Origin: Chelativorans intermedius
GTDB taxonomy: Bacteria > Pseudomonadota > Alphaproteobacteria > Rhizobiales > Rhizobiaceae
Assembly: GCF_025398255.1 (NCBI RefSeq)
Contig: NZ_JAODNW010000021.1
Span: 58,300-122,299, forward strand
DNA: 64,000 bases
Reading direction: 5' to 3'
This document shows, piece after piece, positions 40,169-49,569 of this stretch. Below the pieces are notes generated by a model. The model saw only the letters and a program-made list of their open reading frames with translations, made no database searches and had not been told where the DNA came from. Made by a program: the position numbers and the translations under genes. Each line of letters starts with the position of its first letter. Positions within the stretch are counted from its first letter, which is position 1.

Positions 40169-40654
40169 CTAGGGAACCGACTTGCCGGGCGAAGTGGCCG
40201 TGTCTTCGGCTGCGCCCTGCGCCTCCTCCGCATGGGCCTCGCGTGCCTGATCAAGAAGCCGCGTCATATCGGCACCGACATGCTCGACCTCCTCCCGCGA
40301 AAGTTCCGGCGCCACCGCCGCCACCACTTCATCGAGCACATGCGCAGAAACCCCCTTGTCTGCCGTCTCCTCAAGCGGTGCAGCCGTCATCATGATGGTG
40401 CGGTCGCAGGCTGCGGCATAGGCAAAAGCGAAATCGACCGAAGGCGCATGGTCGATCAATCCGCTTTCAACCTGCGATATCCGTGCCTGACTTACGCCGA
40501 GGCGCGCGGCAAGCTGCGCCTGTGTCAGCGCGGCATCCTTGCGCATTCCGGCGAGAAGCCGGGCAATATTGCGCGCGGCCCTGGTGCGCACGAGCGCCAG
40601 GCGCAGACGAGGATCGTTCTCGATCGACTGCAGTTCTTGATCGAAGCTCGTCAT
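40169..40654 (-). CDS. XRE-family helix-turn-helix protein, HigA-like
   Basis: A 161-residue DNA-binding protein. The Cro/CI-type domain spans about 34-85: LLAGMRKDAALTQAQLAARLG, then VSQARISQVESG as recognition helix. After it comes a 75-residue acidic helical extension that is unusual for a plain antitoxin. The ATG at 40654 overlaps the stop of the upstream 128-residue gene as ATGA and has GGAG six bases before it. Order and coupling resemble higBA modules, where the toxin comes first. Confidence 0.8.
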   Translation of the reverse strand: MTSFDQELQSIENDPRLRLALVRTRAARNIARLLAGMRKDAALTQAQLAARLGVSQARISQVESGLIDHAPSVDFAFAYAAACDRTIMMTAAPLEETADKGVSAHVLDEVVAAVAPELSREEVEHVGADMTRLLDQAREAHAEEAQGAAEDTATSPGKSVP

Positions 40655-41037
40655 AGCAGGCTCCATCTGCGCACCCTTCCCCGCCCTATCCGCTCCCGCG
40701 CGCGATCCAGAAACGCCGATTGCGTGGACCGGGCCTGCGCCCGCAGGTCGAAGGTTTCCGAAACGACGAGCATGACGTCCCGGGTCTGCAGCCGGCCATC
40801 GCCCGGCACGGTCGCCGCCATGCGGAACTTATATTCCTGAAAGAGAAACAGATTGCCATGGCGCGACCACCGATCATGCGGGAGAAAACCGTTGTTCCTG
40901 ATCTCGCTGAGCTCGTAAAAGCCACTGACGATCCCCGAACTCTTGTCGAAATCACCGGTATAGGCGTCTCGAAGAGAGCGAAGCTCATCGGCGGCGTCGA
41001 AATCGTCTCCATAGTAGACCCATACGGCCACGCCCAC
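40651..41037 (-). CDS. hypothetical protein, candidate RelE/HigB-like toxin
   Basis: A 128-residue, Arg-rich protein. No family is certain. The part from NLFLFQEYKFRMAATV to FLDRARERI loosely follows the RelE/HigB layout (strand, strand, then a basic C-terminal helix). It is translationally coupled to an XRE gene. The start is GTG at 41037, or GTG at 41031 with GGGGG placed five bases ahead. A perfect 18-bp palindrome lies 8 bp upstream. The toxin call is inference from arrangement. Confidence 0.55.
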   Translation of the reverse strand: MGVAVWVYYGDDFDAADELRSLRDAYTGDFDKSSGIVSGFYELSEIRNNGFLPHDRWSRHGNLFLFQEYKFRMAATVPGDGRLQTRDVMLVVSETFDLRAQARSTQSAFLDRARERIGRGRVRRWSLL

Positions 41038-41045
41038 CCCCAGAA

Positions 41046-41063
41046 TATAAGCTATAGCTTATA
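41046..41063. promoter_or_regulatory. 18-bp perfect palindrome, probable operator
   Basis: TATAAGCTATAGCTTATA, fully self-complementary, immediately upstream of the XRE cassette in an otherwise GC-rich region. Its position over the presumed promoter fits an autoregulatory operator bound by the XRE protein. Confidence 0.65.
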
Positions 41064-41126
41064 AATTATCCAGCCCTTTTCCCATCCGCGCAGCATAGCG
41101 CGCGGATCGATCCATGGGAACGACGA

Positions 41127-42023
41127 TCAGGGAACGATGAGCGTGCCGGCGCCGTGTTCGGTAAAGAGCTCGAGCAGCACCGCGTGCGCCGTCTTGCCGT
41201 TGAGGATGACGACGCCCTCCACGCCCCGCTCGATGGCCTCGATACAGGTCTCAACCTTCGGGATCATGCCGCCGGAGATGGTGCCGTCGCGGATGAGGGC
41301 GCGCGCTTCCGACACCGTCAGCTCGTCGATGAGGTTCCCGCTCCTGTCGAGCACCCCGGGCACATCGGTGAGGAAGAGAAGCCGTGTCGCCTTCACCGCG
41401 CCGGCGATGGCGCCGGCGAAGGTATCGGCGTTGATGTTGTAGGTGTGGCCGTCACGGCCGGGCGCCACCGGGGCGATGACGGGAATCATCTCCGAGCGGG
41501 CAAGCAGGTCGAGAAGCGTGCGGTCGACCTCCACCGGCTCGCCGACGAAGCCCAGATCGAGCACCCGCTCGATGTTGGAATCGGGGTCGGTGACCGTCTT
41601 GTGCGCCTTCTGCGCAAAGACCATGTTGCCGTCCTTGCCGCACAGGCCGATGGCCCACTCGCCCTCGGCATTGATGAGGGCCACGATCTCCTTGTTGATG
41701 GAGCCGGCGAGCACCATCTCGACGATCTCCACCGTCTTGCGGTCTGTCACGCGCAGGCCGCTCTCGAACTTCGATTCGATGCCCATCTTCTTGAGCATCG
41801 CCGCGATCTGCGGCCCGCCGCCATGCACCACGATGGGGTTGACGCCGGACTGCTTGAGAAGCGCCACATCGCGGGCAAAGGCGCGGCCGAGCGCGGCATC
41901 GCCCATGGCATGGCCGCCATACTTCACCACCACGGTCTTGTTCTCGTAGCGCTGCATATAGGGCAGCGCCGCGGAAAGCAGGCGCGCCTGGGCCTCGGCG
42001 GTGGTCTCGGCAATCTCGCTCAT
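41127..42023 (-). CDS. argB: acetylglutamate kinase
   Basis: Second step of arginine synthesis. 298 residues. It shows [11 protein letters not shown] (about 29-39), VVHGGGPQI, and DRTLL-containing nucleotide region ending in [13 protein letters not shown] at 42023 selected from family N-termini ([17 protein letters not shown]). In this group of bacteria argB normally follows engB; here msrB, on the opposite strand, lies between them. Confidence 0.96.
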   Translation of the reverse strand: MSEIAETTAEAQARLLSAALPYMQRYENKTVVVKYGGHAMGDAALGRAFARDVALLKQSGVNPIVVHGGGPQIAAMLKKMGIESKFESGLRVTDRKTVEIVEMVLAGSINKEIVALINAEGEWAIGLCGKDGNMVFAQKAHKTVTDPDSNIERVLDLGFVGEPVEVDRTLLDLLARSEMIPVIAPVAPGRDGHTYNINADTFAGAIAGAVKATRLLFLTDVPGVLDRSGNLIDELTVSEARALIRDGTISGGMIPKVETCIEAIERGVEGVVILNGKTAHAVLLELFTEHGAGTLIVP

Positions 42024-42182
42024 GTGGCTGGTCCTCCATCGCTTGCCGCTCTCATAGCGCATTCGAGACGGCGCGCAAACGCCGCAATGCGCGCGGCCGC
42101 CACGCCCCTCACGGCCCATTGATTTGCAGGTGAGGCGCGAACGTTCCTATCCTGCCTGCAGACGAGAATGGAGATGACACCG

Positions 42183-42686
42183 ATGAAACGCCGCAACTTC
42201 CTCTATGGCAGCGTGGGCGCGCTTGCCGCGCTGGCCGGCGGCACGTTCCTCCTGCGCGGCAGACCGGGCGCCGGCGCCATGGCCGAGACCTTCGAGATCA
42301 CCAAGACGGAGGAGGAGTGGCGGGCGATCCTCACGCCGATGCAATATGCCGTGCTGCGCGAGGAGGCCACCGAAAGAGCCTTCACCAGCCCGCTCAACAA
42401 TGAAAAGCGCGCCGGGCTTTACCATTGTGCGGGCTGCGACCTGCCCCTCTATTCCTCGGAAGCGAAATACGATTCGGGAACCGGCTGGCCGAGCTTCTGG
42501 GAATCGCTGCCCGGCGCCATCGGCACCAAGGAGGACCGTTCCTTCTTCATGGTGCGCACGGAGTGCCATTGCGCCCGCTGCGGCGGCCATCTCGGCCACA
42601 TCTTCGATGACGGCCCGCCGCCCACGGGCAAGCGCCATTGCATCAACGGCGTGGCGCTGACCTTCCGGCCGAAAGAAGCGGCATAG
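42183..42686 (+). CDS. msrB: exported peptide-methionine (R)-S-oxide reductase
   Basis: Repairs oxidised methionine (R form). 167 residues. The N-terminus KRRNFLYG plus a hydrophobic stretch is a twin-arginine (Tat) signal, with cleavage likely after AMA (about 34), so it acts in the periplasm. Zinc cysteines: Cys 82/85 (CAGC) and Cys 130/133 (CARC). Catalytic Cys 153 is in RHCING. ATG at 42183 has GGAGATG ahead. Confidence 0.95.
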   Translation: MKRRNFLYGSVGALAALAGGTFLLRGRPGAGAMAETFEITKTEEEWRAILTPMQYAVLREEATERAFTSPLNNEKRAGLYHCAGCDLPLYSSEAKYDSGTGWPSFWESLPGAIGTKEDRSFFMVRTECHCARCGGHLGHIFDDGPPPTGKRHCINGVALTFRPKEAA

Positions 42687-42712
42687 GATGCCGCCATGGC
42701 CTCAACGCCGCC

Positions 42713-43372
42713 TCAACGATCCTGAACGGCACGGGCGACAGCCACGCGCAAATCGTCGATGCCCATCCCCTTCTCCGCCGAGGTGGCGAGGACCTCGGGA
42801 TAGGCGGCGGGGCGTCTTGCGATGGCGCGTCGGGTTTCCTCCACCAGCCGGGAAACGGCGGGCGGCTTGATCTTGTCGGTCTTGGTGAGCACCACCTGGT
42901 AGGAGACAGCGGCGGAGTCGAGCAGGTCCATCACCTCCTCGTCGATCTTCTTCACGCCGTGGCGGGAATCGATCAGGAGATAGACACGCTTCAGCGTCAC
43001 GCGGCCGCGCAGATAGTCGAAGACCAGCCTGGTCCACGCCTCGACCTGCGCCTTTGGCGCCTTGGCAAAGCCATAGCCCGGCATATCGACCAGCGCCATG
43101 GGGGGCAGACGAGCCCCCTCCCCGCCATAGCCGTCCGGCACGAAATAGTTGAGCTCCTGCGTGCGGCCCGGCGTGTTGGAGGTGCGGGCAAGGCCGCGGC
43201 GGCCCACCAAGGCGTTGAGAAGCGAGGACTTGCCCACGTTGGAGCGCCCGGCAAAGGCCACCTCCGGCGGCCCTTCCGGCGGCAGGAACTTCATCGCCGG
43301 CACACCGCGGATGAAGATCCACGGCTTCACAAACAGCCCGCCCTCCACGGGTTCGACGGCAACGCGCGTCAT
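42713..43372 (-). CDS. engB: ribosome biogenesis GTPase EngB/YsxC
   Basis: Essential GTPase of 50S subunit assembly and division-linked. 219 residues. G1 GRSNVGKS (42-49), G3 DMPG (96-99) preceded by TPGRTQ, G4 TKTD (163-166). Its ATG overlaps the stop of the CatB-like gene (ATGA at 43372-43369), so it is translated from the yidC-catB-engB message. Confidence 0.96.
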   Translation of the reverse strand: MTRVAVEPVEGGLFVKPWIFIRGVPAMKFLPPEGPPEVAFAGRSNVGKSSLLNALVGRRGLARTSNTPGRTQELNYFVPDGYGGEGARLPPMALVDMPGYGFAKAPKAQVEAWTRLVFDYLRGRVTLKRVYLLIDSRHGVKKIDEEVMDLLDSAAVSYQVVLTKTDKIKPPAVSRLVEETRRAIARRPAAYPEVLATSAEKGMGIDDLRVAVARAVQDR

Positions 43373-44007
43373 TCCGCCTTCTCCAGAAGGGCCAGATCGT
43401 TGCCGCGAATGGCGTCGAGATTGCGGGTGATCTTGTCGGCCGGCCAGTTCCACCAGGCGATCTTCAACAACCGGCGGATGGTGAGATCGTCGAAGCGCCT
43501 CTTCACCACCCGCGCCGGGTTGCCCGCCACCACCGCGTAGGCAGGCACGTCGTGGGTGACGACAGCGCGGCCGCCGACGATGGCGCCATCGCCGATGGTG
43601 ACGCCGGGCATGATGACGGCGTCGAAGCCGATCCACACATCGTTGCCGATCACGGTGTCGCCGCGCATCTCGCGCCGCCAGGTCTCCTCGTCGAAGCCCT
43701 TCTCCCAGCCCTGGCCGAAGATGTTGAAGGGATAGGTGGAAAAGCCCGACAGGACGTGGTTTGCGCCGTTCATGATGAAGCGCGCGCCCTCGGCAATGGC
43801 GCAGAAGCGCCCGATGACGAGCCTGTCGCCGATGAACTCATAGTGATGCAGCACGCATTTTTCGGCGAAGAGGTCAGGGCCCTCGGGGTCGTCGTAATAG
43901 GTGTACTCGCCGATTTCGATGTTCGGCCGGTCGACGAGCGGCTTGAGGAAGCCGACGCGCGGATGCAGGTTGATCGGATGCTTGAGCTCGGGCTTCGGTC
44001 CGTGCAT
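43369..44007 (-). CDS. CatB-related O-acetyltransferase (hexapeptide repeat, XAT family)
   Basis: A 212-residue left-handed beta-helix acyltransferase of the type-B chloramphenicol/streptogramin acetyltransferase family. [30 protein letters not shown] (catalytic His about 83), [10 protein letters not shown], and [27 protein letters not shown] are all typical. Most chromosomal members have unknown substrates, so antibiotic inactivation is not implied. It lies between yidC and engB, an unusual insertion into that conserved string, and is coupled to engB. Confidence 0.92.
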   Translation of the reverse strand: MHGPKPELKHPINLHPRVGFLKPLVDRPNIEIGEYTYYDDPEGPDLFAEKCVLHHYEFIGDRLVIGRFCAIAEGARFIMNGANHVLSGFSTYPFNIFGQGWEKGFDEETWRREMRGDTVIGNDVWIGFDAVIMPGVTIGDGAIVGGRAVVTHDVPAYAVVAGNPARVVKRRFDDLTIRRLLKIAWWNWPADKITRNLDAIRGNDLALLEKAE

Positions 44008-44101
44008 GGCGGGTCCTCCCTGATGGAGCGATGCGGCATGCCGATTGTCGCCGCGGGCGAAGCGACAGGCAAGGATGCACGAGCGGGAGGCGCGCCTCCC
44101 G

Positions 44102-45925
44102 CTACTCCGCCGGGTTGGGGTTCTTACTTCTTCGGAACAGGGCCACCAGATTGTCCCAAAGCTCGATCTTGGCGCCCTGGCGCTTCATGATGACGGCCTG
44201 CTGTATGATCGACAGCAGGTTGTTCCAGGCCCAGTAGATGACGAGCCCCGCCGGGAACGCAGCAAGCATGAAGGTGAAGACCACCGGCATCCAGGTGAAA
44301 ATCATCGCCTGGGTGGGGTCCGGCGGCGTCGGGTTCATGCGCATCTGCAGGAACATGGTGATGCCCATGATGATGGGCCACACGCCGATCATCAGGAAGG
44401 AGGGCACGTCGTAGGGCAGAAGGCCGAACAGGTTGAAAATCGAGGTGGGATCCGGCGCCGACAGATCCTGGATCCAGCCGAAGAAGGGAGCGTGACGCAT
44501 CTCGATGGTGACGTAGAGCACCTTGTAGAGCGCGAAGAAGACCGGAATCTGGATGAGGATCGGCCAGCAGCCGGCCAGCGGATTGATCTTTTCCTTCTTG
44601 TACAGCTCCATCATCGCCTGCTGCTGCTTCATCTTGTCATCCGCGTATTTCTCGCGGATCTCCAGCATGGCAGGCTGCACTTTCTTCATGTTCGCCATCG
44701 ACTTGTAGGACTTGTTGGCGAGCGGGAAGAAGACCAGCTTGACGACCACCGTGGTGGCCAGGATGGCCAGGCCGAAATTGCCGAGCAGACGATAGAGCCA
44801 GTCGATGAGATAGAACATCGGCTTGGTGATGAAGTAGAACCAGCCCCAGTCGATGAGAAGCTCGAACTGGCGGATGCCGCGCTCCACCTCGTAGGAATCG
44901 ATGACGTTGACCTCCTTGGCGCCGGCGAAGACCAGCGTCTCCACCGTGGCACTCGCCCCGTCGGCCACGGTCAGCGGATCGGACAGGAAATCGGCCTGAT
45001 AACGCGGCCGGCCATCCGCGAAATGCGCATAGCGCGGCTGGAAATCGGTGCCGGCGCGCGGCACCATCGTCACCGCCCAGTACTTGTCGGTGATGCCCAG
45101 CCAGCCGTCACTGGACCTGCCGGGACGCACCGGCGCCTCCTCGACATCGGAATAGTCGATCTCCTGCAGCCCTTCCTCGCCAGTGACGCCGATCAGACCC
45201 TCATGCAGGATGTAGATGCCGGAGGTCTGCGGCCGGCCGAGGCGCGTCGTGCGGCCGTAGCTTTGCAGCGTTACGGGCGCGCCGCTGGCATTGCGCACCG
45301 TGTCGGAGACGGTGAACATGTAGTTCTCGTCCACCTCCACGATGCGCGTGAAGGTCAATCCCTTCTCGTTGGTGTAGGTGAGGGTGACGGGGCTCTGAGG
45401 GGTCAGCACCTCGCCCTCGGCCACCTGCCACACCGTGTCGGGGCCCGGCAGGCTGCCGAGATCCGGCGCGCCCACATAGCCGGTCTCCACATAGTAGCCA
45501 TCGGCGAGGCTGGAGGGATTGAGCAGCCTGATGTTGGGCGAGTCGTCCTCCACCGTGACGCGATAGTCCTTGAGGAGCAGATCGTCGAGGCGTGCGCCAC
45601 GCAGATTGATGGAGCCGGAAAGACGCGGCGTCTCGATGCGCACGCGCTGCCCGGCAGCCAGTGCCGCCTCGAGCGTGGCCGGGCCCGCCCCCTGCGCCGT
45701 CGAGCCGGGAACGGAAGCCGCCCCGCCCGCATCCGTCGCGCCGGGTGCGGGAACGTCTGCCGCCTGCCCGCCGGCACCCACGCCCGGCTGCGCCGCCTGC
45801 TCGGCTTCGATGCGGGCAGCCTCGCGCTCGGCCTCGATGCGCGGGTTGACATAGAGCATCTGCCACACGGTCAGGATGATCACCGACAGCGCGATCGTGA
45901 TGAGGAGGTTGCGGTTGTTGTCCAT
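44102..45925 (-). CDS. yidC: membrane protein insertase YidC
   Basis: Inserts and folds inner-membrane proteins, alone or with Sec. 607 residues. A signal-anchor helix (about 7-25), a low-complexity Ala/Gly linker (about 40-85), the large periplasmic domain to about 340, then five conserved membrane segments including PLANKSYKSMANMKKVQPAM and IQIPVFFALYKVLYVTIEMRHAPF. Starts 8 bp after rnpA, the usual order. Confidence 0.97.
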   Translation of the reverse strand: MDNNRNLLITIALSVIILTVWQMLYVNPRIEAEREAARIEAEQAAQPGVGAGGQAADVPAPGATDAGGAASVPGSTAQGAGPATLEAALAAGQRVRIETPRLSGSINLRGARLDDLLLKDYRVTVEDDSPNIRLLNPSSLADGYYVETGYVGAPDLGSLPGPDTVWQVAEGEVLTPQSPVTLTYTNEKGLTFTRIVEVDENYMFTVSDTVRNASGAPVTLQSYGRTTRLGRPQTSGIYILHEGLIGVTGEEGLQEIDYSDVEEAPVRPGRSSDGWLGITDKYWAVTMVPRAGTDFQPRYAHFADGRPRYQADFLSDPLTVADGASATVETLVFAGAKEVNVIDSYEVERGIRQFELLIDWGWFYFITKPMFYLIDWLYRLLGNFGLAILATTVVVKLVFFPLANKSYKSMANMKKVQPAMLEIREKYADDKMKQQQAMMELYKKEKINPLAGCWPILIQIPVFFALYKVLYVTIEMRHAPFFGWIQDLSAPDPTSIFNLFGLLPYDVPSFLMIGVWPIIMGITMFLQMRMNPTPPDPTQAMIFTWMPVVFTFMLAAFPAGLVIYWAWNNLLSIIQQAVIMKRQGAKIELWDNLVALFRRSKNPNPAE

Positions 45926-45933
45926 GGGTGTCC

Positions 45934-46296
45934 CTAGCCCGTGCGTGCGGGTTTCTTGCCGCGAAAGCGGCGGGAAAGCTCGTCCTTCAGCGCCGAGAAG
46001 GGCGCGTCCAGTATCTCGCGCCTTCCCACGATCACATAGTCCGTGCCGGGCGCCATGTCACCGGCAGCGTGAACGCGAACGGCCTCGCGCAGGCGGCGGC
46101 GGATACGGTTGCGCTCCACGGCGTTGCCGACCTTCTTCGTCACCGTGATGCCAAGGCGCGGCGGGTTTGCGTCGCCGCGCTCCAGTACCTCAAGCAGAAA
46201 GAACGGCCCGCGCCGCCGCGTGCCGCGGCGCACCGCCAGGAACTCGGCACGCTTTCTGAGGCGCTCGGGCAATCTCTGCCGCGCCCGGCCTGCCAA
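45934..46296 (-). CDS. rnpA: ribonuclease P protein component
   Basis: Protein subunit of tRNA 5'-processing RNase P. 120 residues, strongly basic. The RNA-binding signature is [10 protein letters not shown] near residues 62-71. Start is TTG at 46296, 23 bp after rpmH; no in-frame ATG fits. Middle gene of rpmH-rnpA-yidC. Confidence 0.94.
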   Translation of the reverse strand: MAGRARQRLPERLRKRAEFLAVRRGTRRRGPFFLLEVLERGDANPPRLGITVTKKVGNAVERNRIRRRLREAVRVHAAGDMAPGTDYVIVGRREILDAPFSALKDELSRRFRGKKPARTG

Positions 46297-46319
46297 TGCC
46301 GAGGCCCCGTGCCGGCCAC

Positions 46320-46454
46320 CTAGGCCGAAAGCCGCTTGCGGCCACGGCTGCGGCGGGCAGCAAGAACACGCTGGCCGCCCTTGGTGGCCATGCGCGCGCG
46401 GAAACCGTGCCGGCGCTTGCGGACGAGCTTGGAGGGCTGATAGGTGCGCTTCAT
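46320..46454 (-). CDS. rpmH: 50S ribosomal protein L34
   Basis: A 44-residue basic protein of the large subunit: [36 protein letters not shown]. Complete and of normal length. Preceded on the minus strand by a sigma-70 type promoter at 46571-46599. First gene of the rpmH-rnpA-yidC-catB-engB transcript. Confidence 0.97.
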   Translation of the reverse strand: MKRTYQPSKLVRKRRHGFRARMATKGGQRVLAARRSRGRKRLSA

Positions 46455-46685
46455 TTATTTAATACCGCGGCGTGCGGCCCTTCTTCATTCTGTCTCAAGG
46501 AACAGGAGCGTTTGCGAACCGCCGGGACGCATGAAACCACGCGCCGGGCGGCTGGCCCGAACGTGCGGCGCTTATAAGAAGTGGGGTCGGGAAAGTCAAT
46601 GAAGGGGAAAGGCCCGAAAGGCGAATTGCGAGGGACTGCGGGGGCGGGGCGCCGCCGCCGGCCCCGTGGCGCATTCGCCCCCGGC
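46455..46685. other. 231-bp gap between gshA and rpmH
   Basis: Contains the rpmH promoter and its leader. The 85 bp nearest gshA are GC-rich, without a visible terminator for gshA. Confidence 0.5.
46571..46599 (-). promoter_or_regulatory. sigma-70 type promoter of rpmH
   Basis: On the minus strand TTGACT (46599-46594), a 17-bp spacer and TATAAG (46576-46571). The start of transcription would be near 46564, leaving a leader of about 110 bases before the L34 start. Near-consensus in both hexamers. Confidence 0.75.
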
Positions 46686-48059
46686 TTAATACGCCTGTTC
46701 CAGGAACACCGGCTCGATCGAGCCGCCCCAGCGCGTGCGAAAGGCGGTCAACAGCTCCTGGGCGCTGGTCGTGCCGCGGGCGACGATCTCCTCCAGGGGG
46801 GCGAGAAAGTCGCTCTCGTCGAAACCCTCGCGGTTGAGCCTGGCGCGGCGTTTCAGCCCCGCGCGGGAAATGGCCAGCACCTCGCGCGCCGTCTCGCGCA
46901 GCTCATGATTGCGGAAGCGCGCCGACAGCCCCTCGGCGGGCACCGCATCGCGCAGGGCGTTGACCTCCTCGAAGCTCCACCCTCCGGTCAGCTCCTCCGC
47001 CGCATCGAGCGCCGCCTCGTCGTAGAGCAGCCCGACCCAGAAGGCGGGCAGCGCACAGATGCGCCGCCACGGACCGCCGTCGGCACCGCGCATTTCCAGA
47101 AAGCGCTTCAGCCGCACATCGGGGAACAGGGTGGACAGGTGGTTGGCCCAGTCGCCCATGGTGGGCGTGCCGTCGGGCACGGTGTCGCGCAGCGCCCCGC
47201 CCATGAACTGGCGGAAGGTGACATGGGTGCAGTCGTAGTAGCGCCCTTCACGGATGACGAAATACATCGGCACGTCGAGCGCCCACTCCACATAATCGGC
47301 AAAGCCGAAGTCCGGCCGGAAGACGAAGGGCAGAAGACCGGCGCGCTGGTTGTCCGTGTCGCGCCAGATCTCGGCACGCCAGGACTGGAAGCCGTTGGGC
47401 GCCCCGTCGGTGAAAGGCGAATTGGCAAAGAGCGCGGTGGCCAGCGGCTGCAGCCGGGTTGCCACCTGCATCTTGCGGCGCATGTCGGCCTCGGACGAGA
47501 AGTCGAGATTCACCTGGATGGTGCAGGTGCGGTACATCATGTCCAGCCCGTGGCGGCCCACCTTCGGCATGTAGGCGGTCATGATGTCGTAGCGCGACTT
47601 GGGCATTTTCGGCGTCTGCGACAGCAGCCATTTGGGGCTGGCGCCCAGCCCGAGGAAGCGGATGCCCAGCGGCTCTGCGATCTCGCGAAGCTGCGCCAGA
47701 TGCGCGTTGCTCTCCCGGCAGGTCTGATGCAGCGTTTCGAGGGCCGCCCCCGAAAGCTCGAACTGGCCGCCGGGCTCCAGCGAGATGGCGCCCTGCCCCG
47801 TCGGCCCGACAAGGCCGATGATGCGCCCGGCATCTTCGATGGCGTCCCAGCCGAGCAGGCGCTGCATGCCTTCCAGCAGGACGCGGATGCCGCGCGGCCC
47901 CTCATAGGGCACGGGCAGGTTTCCATCGACATAGAAGGGAAACTTCTCATGCTCGGTGCCGATGCGCCAGGCGTCCTTCGGCTTGCAGCCGGAAGCGAGA
48001 TAGGCGACCAGCTCCTCAACGGCTTCAATCGGCCGGCTGTCGGTCGTATCTCGCGCCAT
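46686..48059 (-). CDS. gshA: glutamate-cysteine ligase
   Basis: First step of glutathione synthesis. 457 residues, of the class shared by Alphaproteobacteria and plants: RIGTEHEKFPF (about 32-42), EPGGQFELSG, TCTIQVNLDFSSE, and PTMGDWANHLSTLFP-type region with RFLEMRGADGG. ATG at 48059. Downstream of rsmE by 84 bp in the same direction, a common pairing. Confidence 0.96.
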   Translation of the reverse strand: MARDTTDSRPIEAVEELVAYLASGCKPKDAWRIGTEHEKFPFYVDGNLPVPYEGPRGIRVLLEGMQRLLGWDAIEDAGRIIGLVGPTGQGAISLEPGGQFELSGAALETLHQTCRESNAHLAQLREIAEPLGIRFLGLGASPKWLLSQTPKMPKSRYDIMTAYMPKVGRHGLDMMYRTCTIQVNLDFSSEADMRRKMQVATRLQPLATALFANSPFTDGAPNGFQSWRAEIWRDTDNQRAGLLPFVFRPDFGFADYVEWALDVPMYFVIREGRYYDCTHVTFRQFMGGALRDTVPDGTPTMGDWANHLSTLFPDVRLKRFLEMRGADGGPWRRICALPAFWVGLLYDEAALDAAEELTGGWSFEEVNALRDAVPAEGLSARFRNHELRETAREVLAISRAGLKRRARLNREGFDESDFLAPLEEIVARGTTSAQELLTAFRTRWGGSIEPVFLEQAY

Positions 48060-48143
48060 GGTCCTCTCCGGGCCTGTCTCAGAAGCACCGCCTGATTGGC
48101 GAAGTCGCAGGCGGCAATCAAGCGAAAAGTTCTGAAGGCGTCT

Positions 48144-48896
48144 TCAGGCCGGCGCCTCCTCCCGCCAGTCGCCGGCCACGGCCTGGATGAGCGCCAGGGC
48201 AGCGACAGCGGCGGTGTCGGCGCGCAGGATGCGCGGCCCCAGGGGTATGGGCACCACGAAGGGCAGCGCGCGCAGCATCTCCCTTTCCGCCTCCGAAAAC
48301 CCGCCTTCCGGCCCTACCAGAAGGCCAAGCCTGGCGCCCTTCAGCCCGCCCAGCGCCGCCAGGGGGTCGTTGGTGGGCGCATCCTCGTCGCAGAAGACGA
48401 GACGCCTGTCGGCCTCCCAGCCAGCCAGAAGCCGGTCGAGCTTGACAGGCGTGTGCACGGTGGGCAGCGACAGCACGCCGCACTGCTCTGCCGCCTCGAT
48501 CACATTTGCTTGAAGGCGCGGCAGGCCGAGCCTGGGCACCTGCGTGTGCTGGGTGAGGACCGGCTGCAGATGCCCGACCCCCATTTCCACCGCCTTCTGC
48601 ACCAGATAGTCGAGACGGCCCTGCTTGAGCGGCGCAAAACAGTAGAGCAGGTCGCCGGCCGGCGTCTGGGCCCGTGTCTGCTCCCTCACCGTCAGGCGTA
48701 CGGCCTTCTTTGAAAGAGCGGCGATCTCGGCCAGCCATTCGCCGTCGCGCCCGTTGAAGACCAGCAGCCCATCGCCCTCGCGCATCCGCAGGACATGGGC
48801 CAGATAATGCGCCTGTTCGCGCGCGGTTTCCACCTGCGCGCCGCCGCCCAGATCGTCGGGCACATAGAGCCGTTGCATCCGGTAGTTCGCTCGCAT
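48144..48896 (-). CDS. rsmE: 16S rRNA (uracil(1498)-N3)-methyltransferase
   Basis: SPOUT-fold methylase. 250 residues. N-terminal PUA-like domain ([13 protein letters not shown]), then the knot domain with [13 protein letters not shown] and [11 protein letters not shown], the SAM-binding trefoil. The ATG at 48896 gives [12 protein letters not shown]; the second ATG six codons on is also possible. Confidence 0.96.
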   Translation of the reverse strand: MRANYRMQRLYVPDDLGGGAQVETAREQAHYLAHVLRMREGDGLLVFNGRDGEWLAEIAALSKKAVRLTVREQTRAQTPAGDLLYCFAPLKQGRLDYLVQKAVEMGVGHLQPVLTQHTQVPRLGLPRLQANVIEAAEQCGVLSLPTVHTPVKLDRLLAGWEADRRLVFCDEDAPTNDPLAALGGLKGARLGLLVGPEGGFSEAEREMLRALPFVVPIPLGPRILRADTAAVAALALIQAVAGDWREEAPA

Positions 48897-48927
48897 GGGC
48901 GCTTGATGCGCCGGCCGAAGGTTGCGG

Positions 48928-49569
48928 TCAAGCCCGCGCCGTGGGGTGCCAGACGGGACGATAGCCGGTGCGCAGGGCGGCGACCGTGGAGGGCGGGGTG
49001 AGCAAGGCCAAGGGACCGGGCAGCCCGTCGGCCCCGTGCGGCGGGCCGTAGCCGCCAAAATCCCACGGCAGAAGATGCCCGCGATAAAGCGCATAGGCCC
49101 GACCGGCCGATTCGAGCATTGTGCCATCCGGCAGGGTGGGAAGCTGTACAACCTCCACCGGCAGAACCGGGCCGCCGCAGGCGCGGCGTTCGCCGTGAAG
49201 CCGCGCGTCGATCTCGCCGGCCCGCGCCCGGTCGCCAGCTCCCGCCGCAAAGCAGCGGGCAAAATGGAGTGCCCTTTCGCGCCGGCAAAAGAAGCAGGGG
49301 CGATGGCCGGCGGCCAGCGCCGTCACCTCGTCGAGAAAGAAGAGCTCGGTCCAGCCGGCGCCGCCATTGCGGCCGTTGCGGCCCATCACGTCGCGGCGGC
49401 GGCCGTCGAGGGCGAGTGCGCACACGATCCATGCCCTGGTGGTCCACCGGCGGGTGCGCAGCGTGCGGGTGCGGGGATCATGGAGGATGCCGCGATTGCC
49501 GGTAAAGAGGCCGCGCGCGGCAACCGCGTGGATGTCACCGAAGGGATCGACACGATTTTGAAGCGGCAT
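48928..49569 (-). CDS. uncharacterised protein with CxxC motif
   Basis: A 213-residue soluble protein without signal peptide. Its clearest segment is [24 protein letters not shown] with a CxxC pair (Cys 92, Cys 95) and further cysteines at about 106 and 131, a possible zinc site. I have seen this HRPCxxC pattern in unannotated proteobacterial proteins but know no function. ATG at 49569 chosen; the frame is open upstream. Same direction as rsmE and gshA, 31 bp before rsmE. Confidence 0.72.
   Translation of the reverse strand: MPLQNRVDPFGDIHAVAARGLFTGNRGILHDPRTRTLRTRRWTTRAWIVCALALDGRRRDVMGRNGRNGGAGWTELFFLDEVTALAAGHRPCFFCRRERALHFARCFAAGAGDRARAGEIDARLHGERRACGGPVLPVEVVQLPTLPDGTMLESAGRAYALYRGHLLPWDFGGYGPPHGADGLPGPLALLTPPSTVAALRTGYRPVWHPTARA

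Noticed and set aside
39854..41063. Prophage or integrative element remnant
   Set aside because: No integrase, attachment repeats or tRNA nearby; only three small genes are present.
40720..41064. 114-codon plus-strand frame in the XRE cassette
   Set aside because: Antisense of the 128-residue gene; no ribosome-binding site and it lacks the ATGA coupling that supports the minus-strand gene.
43369..44007. Calling the acetyltransferase a chloramphenicol resistance gene
   Set aside because: Family membership alone does not show drug acetylation; chromosomal members of the XAT family mostly have unknown substrates.
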